Below, piece by piece: positions 52,054 through 60,037 of a stretch of DNA of 64,000 nucleotides (positions within the stretch are counted from its first letter, which is position 1; the number at the start of each line of letters is the position of its first letter). The notes below the pieces were generated by a model. That model saw only the letters and a list, made by a program, of their open reading frames with translations, searched no databases and was not told where the DNA came from. Source of the DNA: JBNKVT01 sp050299335 (GTDB lineage Bacteria; Pseudomonadota; Alphaproteobacteria; Rhodobacterales; Rhodobacteraceae); assembly GCA_050299335.1 (NCBI GenBank), contig JBNKVT010000010.1, forward strand, positions 89,060-153,059, given 5' to 3'. Made by a program: the position numbers and the translations under genes.

Positions 52054-52727
52054 CAGGTCACGCCCCGCAGCAGATTGATCCCGATCATGCAGGCACAGGC
52101 GAGATTGAACGCCGCCAGTCCCGGTCCGGCCAGTTTCGGCACGCGGACGGAACTGACATTCAGCAGCGCCAGCGCCCCGATGCACCATGGCAGCAGCAGC
52201 GCGGCAAGGCCCGGGGGCAGAAGTCCGACCACGAGGCTGGCGACGAGCGAGGTCCAGATCACCGGCACACCCCGATAGCTTCCGTCGGCATTGCCGCCGA
52301 AAACCGAGAAATAGGTCAGCCGCGTCGCCGCGCACAGCGCCAGCAGCACCGAAAGCGCAAGGCTGACCGGACCCCATCCGGTCAGGGCACCAGCAAGGGC
52401 GGCGGGAAGGACCGCGCCATGCATCAGATCGGCAATCGAATCCAGCTGCACGCCGGCCCGCGACATGTGGGCCGCGCGGCCGGGACCGGCGCGGCGCGCC
52501 ACCCAGCCATCGGTCATGTCGGCCAGAAGCGCCGCCGCCAGGCAGGCCGCGCCAAGATGAACCGCGCCCACCGCCGCCGCATGCAGCCCGGCGACGGCAA
52601 GGCCGAGCCCCGCCAGGGTCACGGCATTGGCCGGATCGCGCATCAGATCGGTGATGGCCCCCGGCGCGGCCCCGGGATCGCGCGGCGGCCGCGCCGTCTT
52701 GCCGGGCTCCCCGATGGCGAGGCTCAT
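52053..52727 (-). CDS. CDP-alcohol phosphotransferase
   Basis: A 224-residue membrane enzyme of the CDP-alcohol phosphatidyltransferase family, with about six spans. The signature D-x2-DG-x2-AR is at residues 70-78 (DMTDGWVAR) and G-x3-D-x3-D at 92-100 (GVQLDSIAD). The gap between them is 13 residues instead of the usual 7-9. The family transfers a phosphoryl-alcohol group from a CDP-linked donor to an acceptor hydroxyl. In this operon a CDP-activated amidate made by the neighbouring genes is the obvious donor candidate, which would make it a phosphoramidate transferase (inference). It overlaps the LysE and SGNH genes by 4 and 1 bases. Confidence 0.88.
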   Translation of the reverse strand: MSLAIGEPGKTARPPRDPGAAPGAITDLMRDPANAVTLAGLGLAVAGLHAAAVGAVHLGAACLAAALLADMTDGWVARRAGPGRAAHMSRAGVQLDSIADLMHGAVLPAALAGALTGWGPVSLALSVLLALCAATRLTYFSVFGGNADGSYRGVPVIWTSLVASLVVGLLPPGLAALLLPWCIGALALLNVSSVRVPKLAGPGLAAFNLACACMIGINLLRGVT

Positions 52728-53368
52728 GCCGAAACCCCGAGCGTCGCGCCGAGAAACAGGTAGATCGCGGCGGTCAGGCCGGGAAAGACGCGGCTGGAAA
52801 GCGATCCGGAAAACCGCCGCTTGGCCTTGATCAGCAGAAAGGCATAGAGCGAATGCACCGAGATGACGATGATCGCGATCGAGAGATACATGATCACGAA
52901 TTGCAGAAGGATCGGCCGGTCAGGTGCCACGAATTGCGGCAGGAACGCCGACAGGAAGATCACCGTCTTGGGATTGCTCGCCGAAACCGCGAAGGCCTCA
53001 AGATAACGCTTGCGAACCGATGGCACGAGGCGCACCTGGTCGATCTCCAGCGGCGCCTTCAGCGCCTTCATCCGGCCGCGGATGAACACGTCGTAGACGA
53101 TGCGCCCGCCGAGATAGATCAGATACAGCGCCCCGGCGATCTTCATCCAGTGATAGGCGGCACTTTCCGTGGTCAGCAGCGTGCCGATCCCGGTGCCGAC
53201 GGCGGCGATGATGATCAGCTGGCAGGACAGGTTTCCGGCCATGGTCACGAAGATGCGGCGATAGCCGTATTTGGCCGCATGGGTCAGAACGATCAGCACG
53301 TTCGGACCCGGGGAAAAGGTGATGCCGAGATAGGCCGCGGCGAACAGAAGCCAGAGCGAGAAATCCAT
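52724..53368 (-). CDS. LysE family exporter
   Basis: A 214-residue LysE/RhtB translocator with about six spans. Signature stretches are YLGITFSPGPNVLIVLTHA near the N-terminus, a central cationic loop, and EAFAVSASNPKTVIFLSAFLPQF. ATG at 53368 overlaps the cytidylyltransferase stop as TGATG. The family exports basic or neutral amino acids and derivatives, so it is a candidate exporter or self-resistance pump for the cluster product. Confidence 0.9.
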   Translation of the reverse strand: MDFSLWLLFAAAYLGITFSPGPNVLIVLTHAAKYGYRRIFVTMAGNLSCQLIIIAAVGTGIGTLLTTESAAYHWMKIAGALYLIYLGGRIVYDVFIRGRMKALKAPLEIDQVRLVPSVRKRYLEAFAVSASNPKTVIFLSAFLPQFVAPDRPILLQFVIMYLSIAIIVISVHSLYAFLLIKAKRRFSGSLSSRVFPGLTAAIYLFLGATLGVSA

Positions 53369-54138
53369 CAGAGGGATCTTTCCAGGGTGGGCGGGTTGTC
53401 GGGCGTGGACGCTTCGAAGAACCGGATGTCTTCGGGAGAATCGAGTTCGCCCCAGGGTTCGGAATTGGCCACGCACCGGATCGCCGACCCGCGGGCCAGA
53501 AGTGCGGAGAACGTGCTTGTGACGTCGATGCTGCGGCGGCGTTCGGCGGGCAGGTCCGCGCACAGGTTCTGCATCGCGGCATGGCCGGTCGGGGTAAGCT
53601 TGAACAGGCCCATATACTGGCCTTGCACCGTCGCGATGTCCTGCACCCGTCCGCCGATGGCGATCAGGCTTCCGTCGGCACCGACGCGGAAATTCTCGAT
53701 ATCCGAGAGCGGATCCTCGAAGCGCCGCTCCCACAGCGCGCGGCCGTTCCGGTCATAGGCCAGCACAAGATCGCCCGGCGCGGCGATCAGGTCGCGCACG
53801 ATGCCGCTTTCGAAGAAGATGTCGCCATAGCTCACAATGCACGGCTCCGCCGCCAGCCGTTCGGCGGCACAGAACAGCGACTGCACCATGTTGGTGCTGT
53901 CCCAGGCGCGGTTCACGACCAGTTCGGCGTCGAGCCCGTGCGCGTCGATGAACGCCTCGATTGCGTCCGACCGGTAGCCGCCCACAAAGGTGAACCGGCT
54001 CACACCGCCCGCCTGAAGCCGCTCCGTCGTCAGCTCCAGCAGCGGCCGCCCCCGAAAGGGAACGAGGCATTTCGGTCTGCTGTCCGTGAGGCTACGCAGG
54101 CGCGAACCGCGTCCGGCGACAAGCATGATGGCGCGCAT
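53368..54138 (-). CDS. Cytidylyltransferase, Cj1416-like (CTP:phosphoglutamine type)
   Basis: A 256-residue nucleotidyltransferase. ATG at 54138 overlaps the amidotransferase stop. The GT-A/NTP-transferase signature is MLVAGRGSRLRSLTDSRPKC (in part) with LVPFRGRPLLE, then SYGDIFFE holding the metal-binding Asp, and a C-terminal PWGELDSPEDI. It resembles LicC/PntC-type and the Campylobacter Cj1416 enzyme, which couples CTP to amidophospho-L-glutamine. The flanking glutamine-kinase-like and amidohydrolase-like genes support the Cj1416 reading. A phosphocholine or aminoethylphosphonate substrate is possible, but no PEP mutase or choline genes are present. Confidence 0.75.
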   Translation of the reverse strand: MRAIMLVAGRGSRLRSLTDSRPKCLVPFRGRPLLELTTERLQAGGVSRFTFVGGYRSDAIEAFIDAHGLDAELVVNRAWDSTNMVQSLFCAAERLAAEPCIVSYGDIFFESGIVRDLIAAPGDLVLAYDRNGRALWERRFEDPLSDIENFRVGADGSLIAIGGRVQDIATVQGQYMGLFKLTPTGHAAMQNLCADLPAERRRSIDVTSTFSALLARGSAIRCVANSEPWGELDSPEDIRFFEASTPDNPPTLERSL

Positions 54139-54752
54139 CAGTGGTAAACTCCGGTTGAAAACGCCGCCCCGAACAGGGCGATATCGGCCTGATCCGGCAC
54201 GGCATTGCGTTCGGGATGCCACATGATCCCCGAAACCGGCAGGCTTTCATGCACCAGCCATTCCGGCGAGCCGTCCTCGGCCTCCGCCAGCACCCGGCAC
54301 CGGCCTGGCACCGCGCCGATCCCGAAATCGTGGAACGAGTTCACCTCGCGCGCGCCCCAGCCGCCGAATATCCGGTGCCGGGTCACGGTATGTCCCTCGC
54401 GTACCACGAGGCTGCCACCGAAGGCCTGGCACAGTTTCTGCAACCCCCGGCAAACGCCAAGCACGGGCAGCCCGTCCCGCCCGGCCCGCCGCAGCACGAG
54501 ATCCTCCACATGATCCCGGTCCTTCATGTCTTGTGGCCCCCGTGCAACGTCGCCGCCGCCGCTGAGGATCACACCGCACAGGATCCCGCTATCGAGAAGC
54601 CGTCCGGCCTGTCCGGCATGGTTCGGCAGGCAGACCGGCACCAGCCCGCACGCCTCTAGAAACGGCCACCAGCCGGTTTCCAGACAATCCCGGCGCTCGT
54701 TTCGCTCGGGCAGGACCGCATCCCGCATGGTGATCGCCACGAACCGGCTCAC
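54138..54752 (-). CDS. Class-I amidotransferase-like hydrolase, Cj1417-like
   Basis: GTG at 54752 overlaps the stop of the kinase gene (GTGA) and gives 204 residues. The triad of class-I glutamine amidotransferases/gamma-glutamyl hydrolases is clear: nucleophile Cys101 in LGVCRGLQ, and His179 and Glu181 in MWHPER. The oxyanion strand is ILSGGGDV near residue 63. In Campylobacter the same neighbourhood encodes Cj1417, which releases glutamate from gamma-glutamyl-CDP-amidate to give cytidine diphosphoramidate. The alternative is a gamma-glutamyl-GABA hydrolase (PuuD-type), less likely given the partners. Confidence 0.75.
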   Translation of the reverse strand: MSRFVAITMRDAVLPERNERRDCLETGWWPFLEACGLVPVCLPNHAGQAGRLLDSGILCGVILSGGGDVARGPQDMKDRDHVEDLVLRRAGRDGLPVLGVCRGLQKLCQAFGGSLVVREGHTVTRHRIFGGWGAREVNSFHDFGIGAVPGRCRVLAEAEDGSPEWLVHESLPVSGIMWHPERNAVPDQADIALFGAAFSTGVYH

Positions 54753-57184
54753 AGGATCGGCTCGACCCGCCGGGCCCGGCAATCGAAGCGCAGGACCGTG
54801 TGGGCTTTCCACTTGTCATAGTGCCGCCCGGCCCCGACAACCGCCGGAATGCCGAATTCGCGCGCCCGGATCGCCATATGCGAATTCTCGCCGCCATAGC
54901 GGGTGACAAAGCCGACGATACCGCGCGTGAACACCCAGTCATAGCCCGGATCGGCGTTTTCGATGAACACGATCTTGCCGCTGAGATCGTTTTCCAGAAC
55001 CGTCGCGACCGGCGCTTGCACGGTCTTGTAGGTCACGAAATTCGGCACCGAGGCCTCGACTGTGAACCCGAACACGTCGTCGGGCGAGGTCAGAAGATCG
55101 GGCAGGCGCACCGGCAGGCTTTGCTGCCAGGAAACCCGGTTCGACGTCGAGATTTCACGGATCCGTCGGTCCATGTCCGAGGTGAAATCTAGCATGTTCT
55201 CGATATCGGAAAGGGTCAGGAACGACATCTCGTCCTTGTCGCACCCGAACCGCGCCCCGACATTCGAAATGATCTCCAGCGCGTCCGAGACCTGCTTCGT
55301 GTACAGGAACTTGACGTATTCCCGCGCATGGATGGCGTTCGCCGCGAAAGCGTGGAAACGCGCCCAGTCGAACGCGTAGCCGAGGCCCTCGAAATGCGCG
55401 TCGATCCGGGCGATTTCGTCGGCCGACAGCGCCGTGGCTTCATTGGCGGGAAGCGCCTTCGGCTCGTCCTGCGTCGCGTCAAAAAATGAGAAATAGCGTT
55501 CCGGGTCGCGGTCGTAGCGCGGCACCGTGATATCGAACGTGCCCGGGCGAATATGCCCGTAGCGGGCCATGAAGGCACCGCGGTCCAGCGTTTTGAAATC
55601 GCGGACCAGTTGCGAGCCGACCGCTTGGGCGCTGCGCGAGATGTCCTCGATCACAGCCTCCCTGATATGGCCGGTTCTCGCGAGAACCTTCAGGATGGCG
55701 GTGGCGATGAACGCCGCCCGCGCCGCGCCGGAAAACAGCGGCGCCGCGTTGTGCCGCACCCAGGACAGCAGCCGGGTCGCGTCCATCAGATCGGCGGACT
55801 CGAGATCGCTCCGGGCCTCGTACAGGGCCTCGAGATGCGCGAGGTCGGCCATGATGCAATCATAGGTCCCGCCTTCGGCGACCACGCCATTCGTCAGGTC
55901 CAGCAAACTGTCCAGATACCCGCTCCATTCCCCGTCGGACAGCGAGGGGAAGCGCGCGCGCCAGTGCGGCTCCGGAAGATCCGGGGTGAACACCGTCGGC
56001 ATGATCTCGAATTCGATCTTGTCGTGAAACTGCGGCGCGGCCGATAGCGCCCGCGAGGCATCGGCGATCACCTTTGCCCGGATCTCGGCGGGCACGTCCT
56101 TCGGAACGAAGGAGCTCAGGCTGGCGCTTACATTGATGAAGGGCGTGCCGCCGATGAGGCGCATCAGACCGTCGCCGCTCATGTCGGTGTACCCCAGAGG
56201 CGCGCGCCCCTTCGTCCAGGCGACATCGGTGATCAGATAGCGATAAAGCGAATAGGTCAGCGGACGCGGCTTGATGCCGATCAGTTCGGCCGGGTTCCAG
56301 TCCGGCATCACACCGAACAGCGCGCCCTCGAGCCCGTTGCGGGCATTGTACCTGACGATGTCTTCATAGCACCGGCGCACATTCTCGATCAGATGGGGAA
56401 AGCCGAAGCCCACGACCCCGTGCCGTGGCGTCTGCATCACGATCGGACGGACCTGGAAGACCACCGCTTTTCCCCCTGCCGTGATCGCGAACTCGACGTC
56501 GATCGGCCTGCCCCCGGTCAGCTCCGCCAGCTCGCGCAGCGCGGGGGCCAGCGGGTGCAGACAGGCGGGCAGCCGGGTCTCGCGCCCGGTGACGCAGATC
56601 GCGGTGCCGGAATTCGCGGTCCCGGCGGTCACGGCCTCGGTGTCCGACCCGTGAACGTAGTCGATGATCGTGTAGGGCGCGCCGCTCTGGGCGTCCGCCG
56701 TCATGGCGACGCCGCTCAGAACCACATTCTGTGCCATGGGCTGAACCAGCACCTGCTCGTCCGCCGGGCTGTCGCCGTAGGACGCGAACACATCGTCGAT
56801 GGCCTGATCGAGATCCGCGCGGCTTGTGATATCGAGCCGGGACAGGAACTCCCCGGCATGGGACGCGGCCTCGGAATCTTCCGCGGCGCAACTGGAGCGG
56901 ACGATCAGCGGCCGTGTCATGTCCGGATCCAGCCAGATATTCCGAAGCGCGCGCGCGCGATCGCGCTGCCACTCGGACTGCCGCACCACCACCGAGGGGA
57001 GTACAACGAAGCTTTTTGCTAGAAGCCTGATTGTGTTGAGCGTTTCGCTCTTTGTCCCGAAGGCTATTGGCCCGGACGGGCAGACGGAGGGCCCGGAGCG
57101 GCCCACGGATTCGACGTGATCGACATCGGCTGACCGGAAAGAGTTGATATTCAGCATGTCCACCCCGCGCAATGCTGTTTGCAT
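54749..57184 (-). CDS. PEP-synthase-like kinase, L-glutamine kinase (Cj1418) candidate
   Basis: An 811-residue dikinase-like protein. The ATP-grasp half has RSSCAAED (residues 96-103), SGVAMTADAQSG (157-168) and Glu231/Gln244/Arg246 in IDVEFAITAGGKAVVFQVRP. A long middle domain has no clear PEP/pyruvate barrel. The C-terminal swivelling domain carries the phosphohistidine His769 in GGENSHMAIRAREFG. This layout, without the PEP-synthase barrel, is shared by Cj1418, which uses ATP to phosphorylate the amide nitrogen of L-glutamine in Campylobacter MeOPN synthesis. The neighbouring Cj1417- and Cj1416-like genes support the assignment. Other PEP-synthase-like phosphotransferases (e.g. rifampin phosphotransferase) share the fold. 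First gene of the operon. ATG at 57157, with GGGGTGG upstream, is an alternative start. Confidence 0.78.
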   Translation of the reverse strand: MQTALRGVDMLNINSFRSADVDHVESVGRSGPSVCPSGPIAFGTKSETLNTIRLLAKSFVVLPSVVVRQSEWQRDRARALRNIWLDPDMTRPLIVRSSCAAEDSEAASHAGEFLSRLDITSRADLDQAIDDVFASYGDSPADEQVLVQPMAQNVVLSGVAMTADAQSGAPYTIIDYVHGSDTEAVTAGTANSGTAICVTGRETRLPACLHPLAPALRELAELTGGRPIDVEFAITAGGKAVVFQVRPIVMQTPRHGVVGFGFPHLIENVRRCYEDIVRYNARNGLEGALFGVMPDWNPAELIGIKPRPLTYSLYRYLITDVAWTKGRAPLGYTDMSGDGLMRLIGGTPFINVSASLSSFVPKDVPAEIRAKVIADASRALSAAPQFHDKIEFEIMPTVFTPDLPEPHWRARFPSLSDGEWSGYLDSLLDLTNGVVAEGGTYDCIMADLAHLEALYEARSDLESADLMDATRLLSWVRHNAAPLFSGAARAAFIATAILKVLARTGHIREAVIEDISRSAQAVGSQLVRDFKTLDRGAFMARYGHIRPGTFDITVPRYDRDPERYFSFFDATQDEPKALPANEATALSADEIARIDAHFEGLGYAFDWARFHAFAANAIHAREYVKFLYTKQVSDALEIISNVGARFGCDKDEMSFLTLSDIENMLDFTSDMDRRIREISTSNRVSWQQSLPVRLPDLLTSPDDVFGFTVEASVPNFVTYKTVQAPVATVLENDLSGKIVFIENADPGYDWVFTRGIVGFVTRYGGENSHMAIRAREFGIPAVVGAGRHYDKWKAHTVLRFDCRARRVEPIL

Positions 57185-57365
57185 CTCGTGGCCAGTTAAC
57201 CGTCATAAAAATGTTACGCAACTTTAAAGATATTTGTGAGCGATTTTACGCACTTATAGATTGAGTTTGCCTAAAAATTAATCACTTGCGTTTTCCGGCG
57301 CTCGCAGCGGTGACACGGCGGCCGGTCAGGGGCGTCGTCGCTTCCTTGCGCGAATCGTGCGGCGC
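57185..57365 (-). promoter_or_regulatory. A/T-rich upstream region of the accessory operon
   Basis: About 180 bp without a gene between the LysE stop and the kinase start. The stretch 57200-57290 is markedly A/T-rich and probably holds the operon promoter. A weak TTAATT / 17 bp / TATAAG arrangement reads on the minus strand. No operator palindrome stands out. Confidence 0.4.
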
Positions 57366-58001
57366 TCAGGTGAAGGCGGCCCCGATCAGCAGCGAAAGCC
57401 CGGCCACTGCAAAGACAAGGGCCGTCGCCGCGTCGATGGGGCGTCCGTATCGTGAGTACCAGCTCGCGATCCCGGCATTGGAAAACAGGATCGCGATCCC
57501 GCCATACACGACGCACGCGATCAGCGTTGTTCCCAGGACGACGACAAACCCGGCAAAGGGCGATACCCCGCCGCCGAGCGCGAGCGCGATAATGCCCATC
57601 CAGGCCAGCGGCGCTTTCGGATTAGCAAGGTGCACGCCGAGCCCCAGCAGAAAATGCCGCCTGAATGAGGTCGCCGTTCGCGGCTTCTGCGCCCGCGCCG
57701 ACGATGCCCGAAAGACGCTTCTCGAAATCTTGTAGGCGAGGAACAGCAGATAGGCCCCGCCCGCCAGCTTGATCGCCAGCAGAAGGCGCGGCATCGCCAC
57801 GAGCAGCGCCGAAAGCCCGGTCGAGGTGAGCGTGCCCCAGAAGGCCGATCCCAGAACCACCCCGGCCGCGACCCCAAGCGCCGCAATGCGGCCGGCCTGC
57901 ACGGCAAAGGCCGCGATCAGCAGGTTGGCCGGACCCGGACTGACAATCGCCATGGTGAAGGTCGCGTAGGCGGTCAGCAGGCCGGCGAGTGTGAGTTCCA
58001 A
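57366..58001 (-). CDS. LysE family exporter (second copy)
   Basis: A 211-residue LysE/RhtB translocator. The start is TTG at 58001, with AAGGA seven bases upstream. Signatures are FTMAIVSPGPANLLIAAFAV and GLGVHLANPKAPLAWMGI. The two LysE proteins of this region are not close duplicates, so each may handle a different compound. It lies 36 bp downstream of the DapA-family gene and probably shares its transcript. Confidence 0.9.
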   Translation of the reverse strand: MELTLAGLLTAYATFTMAIVSPGPANLLIAAFAVQAGRIAALGVAAGVVLGSAFWGTLTSTGLSALLVAMPRLLLAIKLAGGAYLLFLAYKISRSVFRASSARAQKPRTATSFRRHFLLGLGVHLANPKAPLAWMGIIALALGGGVSPFAGFVVVLGTTLIACVVYGGIAILFSNAGIASWYSRYGRPIDAATALVFAVAGLSLLIGAAFT

Positions 58002-58037
58002 ATGGGTATCCTTCCGAATTGCGGCCCGCCAGCCACG

Positions 58038-58940
58038 CTACGCCGCCATCAGACCCAGCGTCGTCGCGATCCGGACGCCCCGGTTCACATTGGCCTCGTC
58101 CGCAGCACCCAGCGGCAGGCGCGGCGCGCCGCCGGGCAGACCCATGGCACGCATCAGTCCCTTCAGCGCCACGGGCGAGCGCAGGGAATAGCAGAACTCT
58201 ATCAGGTCGCGCAGCCGGAAGAAGGCGTCCCGGTACTCGGCGGCGCTGCCGGGGTCGGTCCATGGCCGCGCCAGCGCATTCGCCTCGCGGGGTGCCACAT
58301 TGCCGAAGGCGTTGCAGATGCCGTGTCCGCCGAGCGCCATGACCGGGGTGATGATATCCGGCGCGATCGTGTCGGCCGCCATGACCGAAATACCGGGCGG
58401 ATCCTCCAGAAGAAGGGCCGCGTGATGCGTCTGCGGCGACCCTTCCTTGTAGACAACCACATTCGGATGCCCGAACACCCTGCGCATCGCGCGCGGATCG
58501 AGATCGGTCATCAGCCGGTCGGGATTGTTGTAGATGCCGAGCGGCAGATCGCTCGCATCCGCCGCCCGCAGGAAGAAATCCGCGGCCTCCTCCGGCGTCG
58601 GCCCGAGATAGACCGGAACCGTCAGGACCGCCCCGTCGGCGCCACAGGCCCGCGCATGGGCCAGTTGTGCAAGCGTGTCGGTTTCCGCGTGCCCCGTGCA
58701 GCCGAAAAAGAACCGCGCCCCGTTGCGCGGCAATTGTGCGGCGAAGGCCACCAGATCGGACCATTCCCTGTCCGTCAGCGCGGCCTTTTCTCCGGCGGTG
58801 CCCAGGAAATACAGCGCCGCCGTGCCGTTGGATGTCTGAAAGGCCACGAGGTCGCGAAGGGCTTCAAGATCAAGGGAGCCGTCGGCATTGAACGGGGTCA
58901 CGCAGGCGACAAACGAGCCCGTCAGAAGCGGGTGCGACAT
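58038..58940 (-). CDS. Dihydrodipicolinate synthase/N-acetylneuraminate lyase family enzyme
   Basis: A 300-residue class-I aldolase of the DapA superfamily. It has GTAGEKAALTDREW near residue 46 (normally GTTGE), the catalytic tyrosine in LGIYNNPDR near residue 132, and the Schiff-base lysine in VVYKEGSPQTH near residue 161. The family condenses pyruvate or cleaves 2-keto-3-deoxy acids. The genome should carry a housekeeping dapA elsewhere, so this copy probably serves an accessory pathway: with the LysE gene next to it, it may supply an unusual amino-acid skeleton to the cluster (inference). Confidence 0.88.
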   Translation of the reverse strand: MSHPLLTGSFVACVTPFNADGSLDLEALRDLVAFQTSNGTAALYFLGTAGEKAALTDREWSDLVAFAAQLPRNGARFFFGCTGHAETDTLAQLAHARACGADGAVLTVPVYLGPTPEEAADFFLRAADASDLPLGIYNNPDRLMTDLDPRAMRRVFGHPNVVVYKEGSPQTHHAALLLEDPPGISVMAADTIAPDIITPVMALGGHGICNAFGNVAPREANALARPWTDPGSAAEYRDAFFRLRDLIEFCYSLRSPVALKGLMRAMGLPGGAPRLPLGAADEANVNRGVRIATTLGLMAA

Positions 58941-59133
58941 GAGGGAGGACCCTTGCGCTTGGATCGTGGAACGGTCGAGGTTCTGGATCGGTAAGACGAA
59001 ACATCAATAAGTTGAGTTTTGTATACTGTTCATCATCCGGAACTGGCAAGCCCGCGGGACAAAAAGCCGAGGCGTGCCGCCGGGTGCCGCGCAGGGTCGG
59101 GATCGGCCCGGCCTTGGCTCCCGGCCGCTTACC
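58941..59133. other. Divergent spacer with a GTATAC palindrome
   Basis: Gene-free DNA between the DapA-family gene and the divergent PPTase. A short A/T-rich island (about 59000-59035) has a GTATAC core in TTTTGTATACTGTTCA, a plausible operator for a GntR-type regulator or part of a promoter. Confidence 0.35.
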
Positions 59134-59868
59134 GTGATCTATTGCCGGCGCGCAGGCGACCGGCCCCGGCCCCCGAATGACAGGAGACTTCCCATCGCGA
59201 CCGACCTCCTTGCCCGTCTCTTCGGCCACACCGCCTCCGCCCGCCTCGCGCTTGCGGCGGCTGATGTCACCCCTGCGACGGACGGTCTGTTCCCCGAGGA
59301 AGCGGCGCAGGTCGCCGATGCCGTCGAAAAGCGCCGGGCCGAGTTCGCAACCGGGCGGCGGCTGGCGCGGCAGGCGCTGGCGGGGTGCGGCGGCCCTTCG
59401 CTGGCCGTCGGGCGCGGTGCGCTTGGCCAGCCGCTCTGGCCCGAGGGCTATGTCGGCTCGATCTCGCACGGTCAGGGCCGCGCGGTGGCGGTCGCGGGGT
59501 CGGCTTCGGACTGGGCCGCGCTCGGTATCGATGTCGAGGGCGCGTCCGGCATCCGCGAGGGCGGCGCCCGCCTGATCCTGCGCGACGACGAGGGCGACTG
59601 GCCCGCCGCCCTGCCGCTCGACGCGGTGAAGCTGGCCTTCTCGGCCAAGGAGGCGGTCGGCAAGGCCCTGTCCCCCCGCCTCGGCATCCGCTTCGGCTTT
59701 GCCGCGCTGGCGATCCGGGTCACCTGCGACGAAGACGGCGAGGGCGGCGCCATCGTCCCGCACTACCATGACCCCGCGCTGATCGCCGACCCGGTCGCTG
59801 CCCGCCTTCAGGCCCGCTGGTGCCTGTCCGGCCCCCATGTCTATTGCGGAGCGTTTGCGCCCGCCTGA
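59134..59868 (+). CDS. 4'-phosphopantetheinyl transferase, EntD type
   Basis: Activates carrier proteins by transferring phosphopantetheine from CoA to a serine. EntD signatures are LFPEEAAQVADAVEKRRAEF with GRRLARQAL in the N-terminal half, SISHGQGRAVAVAG, ALGIDVEG with metal-binding Asp/Glu, and LAFSAKEAVGKAL. The start is unclear: GTG at 59134 lacks a Shine-Dalgarno, whereas AGGAGA at 59181 sits before no usable ATG/GTG/TTG in this frame; the domain begins at about 59200. A carrier protein or assembly line would be expected nearby, and the broken AMP-ligase gene that follows could belong to one. Confidence 0.8.
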   Translation: MIYCRRAGDRPRPPNDRRLPIATDLLARLFGHTASARLALAAADVTPATDGLFPEEAAQVADAVEKRRAEFATGRRLARQALAGCGGPSLAVGRGALGQPLWPEGYVGSISHGQGRAVAVAGSASDWAALGIDVEGASGIREGGARLILRDDEGDWPAALPLDAVKLAFSAKEAVGKALSPRLGIRFGFAALAIRVTCDEDGEGGAIVPHYHDPALIADPVAARLQARWCLSGPHVYCGAFAPA

Positions 59869-60037
59869 GCCCCCGCTCGACCGTCCGGGATCACGTCGCG
59901 AACCGGTTTTCGGACCTGCCGCAATCGCGATTCAGGTCGATTGGACACGGGAAATCGGTCGCCGCGCGGCCCCCCTCGCGGTTCCCTTCCCCTTGTCGAG
60001 TGCAACGTCGCATCGCGTCACGAATGGAGGGGGGAGC

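Noticed and set aside
52053..54138. Phosphonate pathway (aminoethylphosphonate cytidylyltransferase plus CDP-alcohol transferase)
   Set aside because: No PEP mutase, phosphonopyruvate decarboxylase or phosphonate aminotransferase is present, and the adjacent kinase and amidohydrolase fit phosphoramidate chemistry better. Not fully excluded.
53368..57184. Phosphocholine (LicC-type) teichoic or capsule decoration locus
   Set aside because: No choline kinase, choline transporter or glycan genes are nearby, and a glutamine-kinase-like protein has no role there.
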